Origin: Fibrobacter sp.
Lineage (GTDB): Bacteria; Fibrobacterota; Fibrobacteria; Fibrobacterales; Fibrobacteraceae
Direction of reading: 5' to 3'
Length of the DNA: 14,115 nt
Assembly (NCBI GenBank): GCA_017520105.1
Contig: JAFWRL010000205.1
Location: 1-14,115 of the forward strand
The notes under the pieces are model-generated. The model was given only the letters and a program-made list of their open reading frames with translations, was not told where the DNA came from and did not search any database. This document shows, in pieces, positions 5,479 through 12,663 of the stretch; position 1 is the stretch's first letter, and each line of letters begins with the position of its first letter. Made by a program: the position numbers and the translations under genes.

Positions 5479-7199
5479 TGGCTAATTCCTCTTCGGCACC
5501 CCGTGCAGCCGCATACCTTTTTCTGGTAGTTTTCTTTGGTGCGCTGCTCGCGTATGGTGGGTATAAACTTTATAACAAGTACGGACCGTCAAAGACGGTT
5601 GTGGGCGAGGTCCCGTTTGGGCTTGAAGCCGGTACGGCAGTGCCCAATGGCGATGCTCCGAACTTTAAGGCGGCGGTTGAAAAACTGCCGGTGCAGGCTC
5701 AGGCGGAATTCCGTCGGGCGGGGGAACTTTCCCGCAGCGGTGCCGCAAAGGCCGCTTATGAAATTTACGATGCTCTAGTGCTCCTTTACCCGAACGTCGA
5801 TGCTGCGGTTTGGGGCGAGGTCAATACGTTGTTTAGCATGGACTCCGTCACGGAGACGATGCGGGACCGCGCTGACTTGCTGATTGGCCGGTTGATGGCT
5901 CGTTATGCGAATACGGGCATCAGCTTTTATTTGGACAGCCGCAAGTCGCTTTTGTCCGGTAACATGAACGTGGCGCTTGAGCTTGCCAAGATGGCGAGTA
6001 ACCGTTCCCCGTCCATTTACGAAATCAGACTGTGGTATGCCGAACTTTTGCTCAAGAACTCGAACACGAAGGATGCCGCTCTCGAATGCCGTACGGCAAT
6101 CAGCCTTTCGTCGGGCGACTCGCAGCGGGCGTTTGAACTTCTGGCCAAGGTCTATCATGATGCCGGCGACCTGGACAGCGCTTCGCTTGTGGTGGAATAT
6201 GCCTTGACGCAGTTCCCGCTTTCGTCGGAACTGCTCCTTTTGCGGGGCTATCTTGCTGAGTATAACGGCAAGTTCGATGTTGCCGAAAAGACGTACCAGC
6301 GCATTATCGCGTTCCGCCCCGATTACGAAAAAGCCCGCCGTGCCATTGCGACGATTGGCGAAAAGGCTCCTCCCGGCAAGGGCGGAACTTTTGGCGGTTC
6401 CTCTAGGGAACGTGCCCAGGTGGCGTGTGACATCTTGAGCCCGCTGGTGGAACGTTATCCTGAAAACCTGCCGCTCCGCGAAGCGCTCGGAATTGCGTAC
6501 TTGAAAAACCACATGTTCGATTTGTCCCGCCGCGAATTCAACTACATCTTGAAAAATGACCCGGATTACCCGGACATCAAGATGCGAATTTCCGAAGTAG
6601 AACAGGCAAGGCAGGTCGCCATTGAAGAATACAACAACGGTTTGACCGCGAACTTGAATCGGGCTGTCGATAGCCTTCGCGAGTCCATGGCGCCTTCCTT
6701 GAAACACGATTTCTCGACAAAACTCGGTCATTACCTTGTTCGTTATGGAGCGTCTTCGCAGGAATTTTTCAAAAAGTATTCTCCTGCAAATTTCAAACAA
6801 GTAAAACGCTTTGTCTGGCAGGAATCGTTCTATGAATCCCCGTATCAGCACACATATACGATTGTTTTTGATTCGCTGAACCGTTTCAAGGAAGTCCACG
6901 TGGCCGTTTTTGATTCCGCTTCGAATTCGAACCACCTGGGCGTCGCTCCCGAAATCTTTACTCGCTTATCTAAACAGAATTCCAGAATTTCCGGCATAGG
7001 CAACAATACAGGCGAGACGATTTGCGATGATGGTGTTGTCATGGATGCTGTTGTCTGGGAAACTCGCGACAACTTCGAAATCTTGGCTCGCATTGTCGGC
7101 AAGCCCGCCGAAGTGCGCATGGTTCGCCTCGATCGCCGGACATTGCCGCCTTCCGGCATGAAACTTTGCGATTATCTGCCACTTTTACTGGAATTTTAG
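5478..7199 (+). CDS. Membrane-anchored TPR protein with unknown C-terminal domain
   Basis: A 573-residue protein with one N-terminal membrane helix (about 11-29, YLFLVVFFGALLAYGG) and the bulk predicted outside the cytoplasm. Residues about 70-300 and 320-390 are helical repeats of TPR type, with motifs such as AYEIYDALVLLYPN, AFELLAKVYHDAGDLDSASLVVEYAL and AEKTYQRIIAFRPDYEKA. The C-terminal 415-573 part is not TPR-like; it mixes beta-type segments (YTIVFDSLNRFKEVHVAVFD), and I do not recognise it. TPR proteins act as scaffolds, so a role in envelope assembly is inference. The start codon overlaps the sigma gene stop by one base and only GGAA precedes it, which points to translational coupling. 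A 27-nt AT-rich gap leads to the next TPR gene. Confidence 0.85.
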   Translation: MANSSSAPRAAAYLFLVVFFGALLAYGGYKLYNKYGPSKTVVGEVPFGLEAGTAVPNGDAPNFKAAVEKLPVQAQAEFRRAGELSRSGAAKAAYEIYDALVLLYPNVDAAVWGEVNTLFSMDSVTETMRDRADLLIGRLMARYANTGISFYLDSRKSLLSGNMNVALELAKMASNRSPSIYEIRLWYAELLLKNSNTKDAALECRTAISLSSGDSQRAFELLAKVYHDAGDLDSASLVVEYALTQFPLSSELLLLRGYLAEYNGKFDVAEKTYQRIIAFRPDYEKARRAIATIGEKAPPGKGGTFGGSSRERAQVACDILSPLVERYPENLPLREALGIAYLKNHMFDLSRREFNYILKNDPDYPDIKMRISEVEQARQVAIEEYNNGLTANLNRAVDSLRESMAPSLKHDFSTKLGHYLVRYGASSQEFFKKYSPANFKQVKRFVWQESFYESPYQHTYTIVFDSLNRFKEVHVAVFDSASNSNHLGVAPEIFTRLSKQNSRISGIGNNTGETICDDGVVMDAVVWETRDNFEILARIVGKPAEVRMVRLDRRTLPPSGMKLCDYLPLLLEF

Positions 7200-7226
7200 C
7201 ACCATAAATATCTATTTTATGTCTAT

Positions 7227-9143
7227 ATGTTTTTCGGTCGTTTTATAGCGTTGTTCCTTTTTGCCGCCTTGTTAGAAGGGTGTACCTGTTGTGCGTATTT
7301 GAACCACATGTTCAATGCGGAACGGCTCTATGACGAAGCGACGGAACTCCGTATGGCGCGTCTGGATAGCGTCCCCGACGAAACTCAATCTTACCCGGGC
7401 AACGAGGAATCCCAGAAATACGAAAAAATCATCGAAAAAGGTTCACGTGTACTGGAACGGTTCCCGAAAAACAAGAAGCGCACCGCCGAAGCCGTTTTTC
7501 TGATTGCGGAATCCTACAGGCATAAAAGCGACTGGCCCAAGGCTATCACCAAGTACGATGAGTACGAACGCTATTTTGCCGACAACGATTCCATGCGTGC
7601 CGTGGAATACCAGCGTGCCTATTGCCTCTACCGCAACCAGGAATTCAATATTAGCCGCTTTGCTTTGGAACCTGTTGTTGCCGACAAGAACCATCCATAT
7701 TATTTCCAAGGGTTGAACCTTCTTTCGCTTCTGGATGAAAAATCCGAGGCGTCGGAGCAGGCCATTGCTGCATTGGAGGCTGTCCTTGCCGATACGAGCG
7801 GAACCCCGTATATGAAAGGCAAGGCGCATTTCCGCTTGGCAGGTCTATACTACAAGATGGAAAACTGGGATAAGGCACACGAGCATTACAACGCGAAAGA
7901 AATCGAGAACCTGAACGATCGCGAACGCCAGACGGCGGGGGAACAGTCTGCGGAATGCCTTGTGAACAAGAAGGAATACCTCAAGGCTGCCGATGAATTC
8001 AAGGAACTTTACAAGGTCGAAGCTTACGAAAAACAGCGTTCGGTTTATCTTGTCCGTATCGGCGAAACGACGCTTTTGGCGGGCCGTGCTGCCGATGCCT
8101 ATGTAATTTTCAATAAGGTCAATAAGGAATATCCGAGGTCTGAACCCTCTGCCCGTAGTTATTTTAATATGGGCGATTACGAGCAGATGAAGAGACTGAA
8201 CTATGAACTTGCTATGGCTTATTATGACAGTAGCTATATCGCAAGGTCTATCAGCGAGTATGGCCGGCAGGCCCGTGAACGTCGCAACGCCTTGAAGCAG
8301 CTCGCTTCCATGCGCGACCGTAATAGTGAAATTCTGGAACAGAACAAAGATTCTATCCCTGACATGAAGTCTTTTTTCAAGACCGAGTTCATGATTGCGG
8401 AACTCTTCTTGCTCAAGCTCTCCGAAGCAGACAGCGCGGTTGCTAGGCTTTCGAACATAATCGAAAAATCCAATGATACCGCAAGCGTTTTGCGGGCGTC
8501 GTATGCGAGGGCGTTTATCTATGATGAGTTTTTGCACGACCCCGATACTGCAGAAGAACTGTACAAAGAAATCATCGAGAAGTACCCGAATACCGATTAC
8601 GCTAAACAGGCCCAGACGAACCTTGGCATGCGCGTTACGATGAAAACTCGCGAGGACGAAGCCCGTGAGCGTTATATGGCGGCGGAAAGCTTGTGGACTG
8701 TGGCTTCTGAAATGCCTGCGAGCAAGATGGACCAGGTGGATTCCGCTTATGCTCATGCTTTTGCCGCATTCGATAGCGTCTATAAGGATTATCCGCAAAC
8801 TCAGTCTGGGGTTCAGGCTCTGTACATGAAGGCGATTTACTACCAGATGCTCCCGAATATGGACAGTGCTGTTGTTATTTACAGACAACTTCTCGATAAG
8901 CACGGCTCGACTCCATGGGGCAAGCAGGCCGCCTATGTGCTCAATACACGCCTCTCGACGACGGACGATGACCTTGCCCGGTTGCGCAAGCGTACCGCTC
9001 AGAATATTGAAAATATCGACAAGAAATCGGCGCGGTATTACGAAGAACTCAATGCCAAGCCCGAAGAAAAGAAGGCTGAAATTATCAGTAAAGAAGACGA
9101 AATCCTTGAAAATACATACAACAGCATGTACGATTTCGAGTAA
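7227..9143 (+). CDS. TPR-repeat lipoprotein, BamD/YbgF-like scaffold
   Basis: A 638-residue exported lipoprotein. The signal peptide (1-18, FIALFLFAALLEG) ends in a lipobox-like LEGC with Cys19 as the lipidated residue; Cys21 and Cys22 follow closely. The mature part is almost all TPR-type helices, with tetratricopeptide signatures such as AVFLIAESYRHKSDWPKAITKYDEYERYF (starting near residue 89) and AEELYKEIIEKYPNTDYAKQAQTNLG, a style seen in BamD, YbgF/CpoB and similar periplasmic scaffolds. It is far longer than BamD (about 245 residues), so I do not assign that role. The C-terminus is highly charged. No Shine-Dalgarno sequence precedes the ATG. Its position between another TPR protein and RlpA points to an envelope or cell-wall function, which is inference. 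Confidence 0.83.
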   Translation: MFFGRFIALFLFAALLEGCTCCAYLNHMFNAERLYDEATELRMARLDSVPDETQSYPGNEESQKYEKIIEKGSRVLERFPKNKKRTAEAVFLIAESYRHKSDWPKAITKYDEYERYFADNDSMRAVEYQRAYCLYRNQEFNISRFALEPVVADKNHPYYFQGLNLLSLLDEKSEASEQAIAALEAVLADTSGTPYMKGKAHFRLAGLYYKMENWDKAHEHYNAKEIENLNDRERQTAGEQSAECLVNKKEYLKAADEFKELYKVEAYEKQRSVYLVRIGETTLLAGRAADAYVIFNKVNKEYPRSEPSARSYFNMGDYEQMKRLNYELAMAYYDSSYIARSISEYGRQARERRNALKQLASMRDRNSEILEQNKDSIPDMKSFFKTEFMIAELFLLKLSEADSAVARLSNIIEKSNDTASVLRASYARAFIYDEFLHDPDTAEELYKEIIEKYPNTDYAKQAQTNLGMRVTMKTREDEARERYMAAESLWTVASEMPASKMDQVDSAYAHAFAAFDSVYKDYPQTQSGVQALYMKAIYYQMLPNMDSAVVIYRQLLDKHGSTPWGKQAAYVLNTRLSTTDDDLARLRKRTAQNIENIDKKSARYYEELNAKPEEKKAEIISKEDEILENTYNSMYDFE

Positions 9144-9152
9144 GGTGGCTGT

Positions 9153-9578
9153 ATGTTTTCCCGTCTTGTTGCTGTAGCTCTTCTCTGTGTTCTGATTGCT
9201 TTTTCGGGGTGCAGCGGGGCAACGCACCGCAAGGGCTATACTCGCGTAACATCGACGAAAATGCGTGTGGATAAGGTTAGGGCCGGTTACACGTTTTCTG
9301 GTGATGCCAGTTTTTACGGCAAGGGATATGATGGCAGGAAAACTGCCAGCGGTGAAGTTTTTAATCGCAAGGATTATACTTGCGCACATCGGTCGCTCCC
9401 TTTTGGGACGAAACTGAAAGTTGTCCGGGACAAAACAGGCACTTCCGTTGTTGTTCGCGTCAATGACCGTGGACCATATTCGAAAAAGCGCGTGCTGGAT
9501 TTAAGCGAAGCGGCAGGGAAGGCTCTCGGGTTGGACAAGGCCGGACACGCGCAAGTCACCGCGACTGTAATAGAATAA
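9153..9578 (+). CDS. rlpA: RlpA-like lipoprotein (septal-ring lytic transglycosylase type)
   Basis: A 141-residue lipoprotein with a signal peptide ending FSGC (Cys20) followed by one RlpA double-psi beta-barrel domain (about 48-140). Segments GDASFYGKGYDGRKTASGEVFNR, TCAHRSLPFGTKLKV and VRVNDRGPY are diagnostic. Glu68, His79 and Asp105 correspond to the conserved catalytic-site positions of RlpA, which in Pseudomonas cleaves peptidoglycan strands lacking stem peptides. There is no SPOR domain, so it is a short form and its targeting may differ from E. coli RlpA. AAGGTGG precedes the ATG with good spacing, 9 bases after the TPR lipoprotein stop, so the two are almost certainly cotranscribed. 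A repeat array begins two bases after its stop. Confidence 0.92.
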   Translation: MFSRLVAVALLCVLIAFSGCSGATHRKGYTRVTSTKMRVDKVRAGYTFSGDASFYGKGYDGRKTASGEVFNRKDYTCAHRSLPFGTKLKVVRDKTGTSVVVRVNDRGPYSKKRVLDLSEAAGKALGLDKAGHAQVTATVIE

Positions 9579-9580
9579 TC

Positions 9581-9826
9581 GCGTTGTCATCCCGGCCTTT
9601 GTGCTTCGTCATGCAGAGCATAGCGAAGCATCCAGCAACAGTTCTCATAGCGTTGTCATCCCGGCCTCCATGCGTCGTCATGCTGAGCGTAGCGAAGCAT
9701 CCAGCAACAGTTCTCATAGCATTGTCATCCCGGCCTCCATGTGCGTCGTCATGCAGAGCATAGCGAAGCATCCAGTAACAGTTCTCATAGCGTTGTCATC
9801 CCGGCCTTTGTGCCGGGATCGGCTTA
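9581..9826 (+). repeat. Tandem array of nested dispersed repeats (3 full units plus one terminal hairpin)
   Basis: Units of 69, 69 and 71 bases begin at 9581, 9650 and 9719. Each has GTTGTCATCCCGGCCT (or GCATTGTCATCCC), then CGTCATGCTGAGCGTAGCGAAGCATCCAG or a close variant (9607-9635, 9676-9704, 9747-9775), then CAACAGTTCTCATAGC. A final shorter unit from 9790 completes a hairpin, CCCGGC (9799-9804) with GCCGGG (9811-9816). In the full units the second half of that hairpin is replaced by the CGTCATGC element. An open frame of 78 codons across the array is a by-product of the repeat, not a gene. No T-run follows the hairpin. Confidence 0.88.
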
Positions 9827-9854
9827 AAAATATTTAGCAAAAAAAACGAAAAGC

Positions 9855-9894
9855 TCAAAATGTCAGCTTTTGACATTTGATGATTCTATATTAG
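9855..9894 (+). promoter_or_regulatory. Operator-like dyad and putative -10/-7 box before the small acidic ORF
   Basis: Arms AAATGTCA (9858-9865) and TGACATTT (9871-9878) form a perfect 8-bp inverted repeat around GCTTT. A less perfect extension (TCAAA/TTGA) reaches 9855 and 9880. TATATTAG at 9887-9894 resembles the downstream promoter box TAnnTTTG. No correctly spaced upstream TTTG is present, so the dyad may mark an activator or repressor site. Confidence 0.4.
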
Positions 9895-9930
9895 TGCTCG
9901 TAAGAACACTAAATGCCAAAAGGTAAAAAA

Positions 9931-10167
9931 ATGAATCGCAAAATGACAAAGACAAGCAAGCATGTAGTCGAAATTTCGGAACAGTCCCAGTGGGAACCGT
10001 CTCCGTGGGATTCAGGCTTTTCCATCTTCAAACGCCGCATTGGGGAACTGATGCAACTCAACGGCAACGATGACTCCGCTATTGATGACGATGACTTGAT
10101 TCCGTATTACCGCATGGGGGAGAGCGAAACGTTTGTCCTTTCCGCCCTCGGCTGTGCTGGGTATTGA
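9931..10167 (+). CDS. Small acidic hypothetical protein
   Basis: A 78-residue protein of no family I recognise. The N-terminus is basic (MNRKMTKTSKH). The middle has WEPSPWDSGFSIFKRRIGELM, and a run of acidic residues (DDSAIDDDDLIPYY) precedes the end, GCAGY. There is no signal peptide or membrane helix. I chose ATG 9931 because AAAAGG (9918-9923) sits 7 bases before it. An in-frame ATG at 9913 would add six residues but has no ribosome site. It has its own upstream dyad and promoter-like box and is boxed in by repeat arrays on both sides. The Ser/Trp-rich part and the C-terminal Cys could suggest a modified peptide precursor, but that is a guess. Confidence 0.55.
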   Translation: MNRKMTKTSKHVVEISEQSQWEPSPWDSGFSIFKRRIGELMQLNGNDDSAIDDDDLIPYYRMGESETFVLSALGCAGY

Positions 10168-10176
10168 TTTTGTACT

Positions 10177-10216
10177 GTCACCCCGCACTTCGAGTTCCGT
10201 CATCCTGAGGGGTGAC
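10177..10216 (+). repeat. Hairpin repeat GTCACCCC / GGGGTGAC
   Basis: A perfect 8-bp inverted repeat (10177-10184 with 10209-10216) begins 9 bases after the small ORF's stop. The loop contains a CGTCATCCTGAG piece (10199-10210), a variant of the dispersed repeat. There is no T-run, so terminator function is uncertain. Confidence 0.6.
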
Positions 10217-10258
10217 CCACGAAGGAACCAGTAATAGTTTTACATCGCAATGTTATTT

Positions 10259-10326
10259 CCGCCTCCGAACGGGCGGACAGCACTTAGAGCTTTGCTCTTT
10301 AGTGCGCATGGCCACCTTTAGGTGGG
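10259..10326. repeat. Three consecutive hairpins
   Basis: Three stem-loops lie side by side: CCGCC/GGCGG (about 10259-10276), GCACT..AGAGC with GCTCT..AGTGC (10279-10304) and CCACCT with AGGTGG (10312-10325, two-base loop). They lie between the 78-residue ORF and the second repeat array. No coding region is supported here. Confidence 0.55.
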
Positions 10327-10338
10327 AATCCCCATTAA

Positions 10339-10440
10339 TGTCATCCCGGCTTTCATGCGTCGTCATGCTGAGCGCAGCGAAGCATCCAGTAACAGCTCTC
10401 ATAACATTGTCATCCCGGCCTTTGTGCCGGGATCGACTTA
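10339..10440. repeat. Second copy of the nested dispersed repeat, downstream of prmC
   Basis: One full unit (GTCATCCCGGC, CGTCATGCTGAGCGCAGCGAAGCATCCAG at 10361-10389, AACAGCTCTCATAAC) is followed by the terminal hairpin CCCGGC/GCCGGG (10414-10431). It has the same structure as the 9581-9826 array. It ends 8 bases from the prmC stop codon, which lies on the other strand, so it forms the prmC 3' region. Confidence 0.85.
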
Positions 10441-10447
10441 CGCTGTA

Positions 10448-11506
10448 TTACTTTGCTTTATAACTAACGAATCTGACGTTGTTGCAGAAGTCTTTGTGAA
10501 TCCCCGTGAATGCCAACCACGGATAGTCTCCTGCTTCTGCCTTGAGCATTTCGCCTTGTTCCGACCCGATTTCGAGCAAAATAGATGCTCCCTGCTTGAG
10601 ACGTCCTTCGGTCTGCTTTAAAAGCTTGCGAACAAGGTCAAGACCGTCTTTGCCGCCGAACAAGGCCTGTGCCGGATCGTACTTTGCGACTTCGGGCTGG
10701 AGGTTGTCCTTTTCGCCATCGGGAATGTAGGGGAGGTTTGCGATAAGGCAATCGATTTGTGGACCGGCCAAGGTCGCTGAGCTGGTATGCTGAGCCTGCC
10801 GAAGCACTGCCGAAGCGCCGGTGACTTTTTTGATAACGTCTGCGGTCACGGCGTCCAGCAAGTCGCCCTGCGCGAATTGTAATGTGCTTGATGTGTTTTG
10901 CGAGTTTGCGTGCGTCGCGGAACTCGCTGTGTCTGTCGAAGGTGCAGAATCTATCGAGGTCGCCGCGCTTTGTTCACTGGAACTCCTCGCAACACCGGAA
11001 TTTCCCGCGAGACCGTTCGCTTCTGCGTTTGTACGTGCGAGTGCGAGCGCGTCTTCAGAAACATCCGTTGCCAAAACGCGTGCACCGGCAATTTCTTTTG
11101 CACAGGCAATCGCAATGGCGCCCGTTCCCGTCCCGATTTCGACGATGAACGGATTCTCGACGCCCTTGAGGCTTTCTGCCGCCATATCTACAAGCGATTC
11201 CGTTTCCGGGCGCGGGATAAGCGCTCGTCGGTCGCACTTGATGATGAAACCGCGGAAGCTCGTGTCGCCGATGATGTGCTGCAGCGGCTCACGCGTTGCA
11301 CGCCGTGCAACCATCGTGCGGAGCACGTCCAGCTCCGCTGGCGTGAGCGGCTTCTCGAAGTTCAGGTACAAGTCCATGCGGTTCTTCATCTTGAGACCGT
11401 AGCTGATGATGTACTCGGCATCGAGACGAGCGTCGGGAACGCCCTTCTTTTCGAAGAAGACCTTGGTGCGGTTCAAGATTTCAAGAACTGTCATCTGCTG
11501 CTGCAT
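10448..11506 (-). CDS. prmC: Release factor glutamine methyltransferase PrmC (with repeat-derived insertions)
   Basis: PrmC uses S-adenosylmethionine to methylate the GGQ glutamine of release factors. The N-terminal helical domain (1-90) includes ARLDAEYIISYGL and REPLQHIIG. The AdoMet site is VEIGTGTGAIAIA (122-134), and the catalytic-loop motif reads NLPYI (257-261) instead of the usual NPPYI. At 352 residues it is longer than the usual 280-290. The excess is a Ser/Thr/Ala-rich stretch at about 167-208 and a second insert at about 231-248 (VLRQAQHTSSATLAGP) encoded by a dispersed repeat. The ATG at 11506 has AAGGA upstream on the minus strand. The gene follows prfA, 83 bases apart. Confidence 0.93.
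   Translation of the reverse strand: MQQQMTVLEILNRTKVFFEKKGVPDARLDAEYIISYGLKMKNRMDLYLNFEKPLTPAELDVLRTMVARRATREPLQHIIGDTSFRGFIIKCDRRALIPRPETESLVDMAAESLKGVENPFIVEIGTGTGAIAIACAKEIAGARVLATDVSEDALALARTNAEANGLAGNSGVARSSSEQSAATSIDSAPSTDTASSATHANSQNTSSTLQFAQGDLLDAVTADVIKKVTGASAVLRQAQHTSSATLAGPQIDCLIANLPYIPDGEKDNLQPEVAKYDPAQALFGGKDGLDLVRKLLKQTEGRLKQGASILLEIGSEQGEMLKAEAGDYPWLAFTGIHKDFCNNVRFVSYKAK
10763..10816 (-). repeat. Dispersed repeat inserted in frame in prmC
   Basis: GGTATGCTGAGCCTGCCGAAGC followed by ACTGCCGAAGC (two GCCGAAGC copies, 10798-10805 and 10809-10816) resembles the common extragenic GCTGAGCCTGCCGAAGC type of repeat. Here it is translated as about 18 residues between beta strands of the methyltransferase fold, just before the NLPYI motif. 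The origin as an inserted repeat is inference. Confidence 0.55.
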
Positions 11507-11533
11507 TGGACTTTCCTTATGGACGGGACGTTG

Positions 11534-11583
11534 TCATTCCCGCTTGAACTTGCCCCGGGCTTGTTCCGGGGAGCGGGAATCTC
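11534..11583. repeat. Hairpin repeat between prfA and prmC
   Basis: Outer arms ATTCCCGCT (11536-11544) and AGCGGGAAT (11572-11580) enclose an inner stem CCCCGG (11553-11558) with CCGGGG (11566-11571). An 8-base bulge lies on the left side. There is no T-run, so it probably modulates mRNA stability or partial read-through within the prfA-prmC transcript rather than ending it. A degraded relative lies at about 2970-2987. Confidence 0.75.
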
Positions 11584-11589
11584 CCTTAC

Positions 11590-12657
11590 TTAAGCGTTGA
11601 ACTTCCCGAGTTTTTCCTGGGCGTTAGCCATCTGGAGACCGTTGATGATTTCATCAAGTTCGCCTGTCACAACCTTGTCCAAGTTATAGACGGTGAGCCC
11701 AATGCGGTGGTCCGTCACGCGGTTCTGCGGATAGTTGTAAGTGCGAATCTTGGCAGAACGGTCGCCCGTACCCACCAAAGCCTTGCGGTTTGCGGCTTCT
11801 TCCTTTTCCTTCTTGGCAATCACGGCGTCAAGAATCTTGGAACGCAACATTTCCATAGCGTGCAAACGGTTTTGCAACTGGCTACGTTCGGTCTGGCAGC
11901 TCACCACCACACCCGTCGGGATATGCGTGAGTCGAACGGCGGAGTCCGTCTTGTTGATGTACTGACCGCCAGCACCCGAAGAACGGTACGTGTCCATGTG
12001 GATGTCGGCTTCGCGAATTTCCACGTCAACTTCTTCAGCTTCCGGGAGAATCGCCACCGTCGCTGCCGACGTATGTACGCGGCCCTGGGTTTCCGTTTCC
12101 GGCACGCGCTGCACGCGGTGAACGCCGCTTTCGAACTTGAGCGTGCCATAGACGCTGTCGCCTTCGATGAACACGCGGATTTCCTTGTAGCCGCCCACCG
12201 TGCCTTCGCTCAAGTCCTGGATGGTCATCTTCCAGCCCATCTTGTCGCAGTAGCCGCGGTACATGCGGAACAAGTCGCCTGCAAAAAGTGCCGATTCGTC
12301 GCCGCCAGTACCACCGCGAATTTCCAGCGTCGCATTGCGGAAGTCCCACGGATCCTTCGGCACCATCAAAATTTGCAGTTCGTCCGTCACTTCGGGGAGC
12401 TTCTTTTCGATTTCCGAAATTTCCGCCTTTGCCATTGCCACCATTTCCGGGTCAGAATCGCCGAGGGCGAGCTTGTATTCGTCAAGGTCGTCCATCATCT
12501 GCAAGTATTCTTTGGCCTTTATGACGGCTTTTTCGATACCCTTGTATTGCTTGTGGATCTTGTTGTAACGGGCCTGGTCACCGAGAACATCCGGGTTTCC
12601 GAGTTCCGATTCCAGTTCCTCGTACTTTTCAATCAGTTTTTTAGCTTTGTCTTTCAT
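11590..12657 (-). CDS. prfA: Peptide chain release factor 1
   Basis: RF1 reads UAA and UAG stop codons and triggers peptide release on the ribosome. From ATG 12657 the protein is 355 residues (MKDKAKKLIEKYEELE...), the normal RF1 length. The catalytic loop is SSGAGGQ with GGQ at 230-232. The stop-codon-recognition PxT is Pro186-Glu-Thr188 in RVPETETQGRVHTS, which marks it as RF1 rather than RF2 (SPF). GGTGGDESALF (115-125) is also diagnostic. A longer reading from 12753 adds 32 residues with no family match and runs across palindromes, so I reject it. There is no Shine-Dalgarno sequence before 12657, and a promoter lies immediately upstream. prmC follows on the same strand, and its product methylates Gln232 here. 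Confidence 0.96.
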   Translation of the reverse strand: MKDKAKKLIEKYEELESELGNPDVLGDQARYNKIHKQYKGIEKAVIKAKEYLQMMDDLDEYKLALGDSDPEMVAMAKAEISEIEKKLPEVTDELQILMVPKDPWDFRNATLEIRGGTGGDESALFAGDLFRMYRGYCDKMGWKMTIQDLSEGTVGGYKEIRVFIEGDSVYGTLKFESGVHRVQRVPETETQGRVHTSAATVAILPEAEEVDVEIREADIHMDTYRSSGAGGQYINKTDSAVRLTHIPTGVVVSCQTERSQLQNRLHAMEMLRSKILDAVIAKKEKEEAANRKALVGTGDRSAKIRTYNYPQNRVTDHRIGLTVYNLDKVVTGELDEIINGLQMANAQEKLGKFNA

Positions 12658-12663
12658 CGTGCG

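Noticed and set aside
5775..6935. Long minus-strand open frames (also 7845-9389, 4561-5445 and 3227-4033)
   Set aside because: They are antisense shadows of the TPR, sigma and mrp genes. They lack motifs, and the plus-strand genes have clear family matches or exported-protein architecture.
9581..9826. CRISPR array
   Set aside because: The repeated units are about 70 bases long with related rather than unique intervening sequence, no constant short direct repeats with unique spacers, and no cas genes nearby.
9601..9837. Open frame of 78 codons across the repeat array
   Set aside because: It is made of the dispersed repeat translated over and over (MRRHAERSEASSNSS type). There is no ribosome site, and frames of this sort arise wherever the repeat occurs.
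10322..10621. Open frame of 99 codons on the plus strand
   Set aside because: It runs from the repeat into the antisense of prmC; prmC is clearly the real gene.
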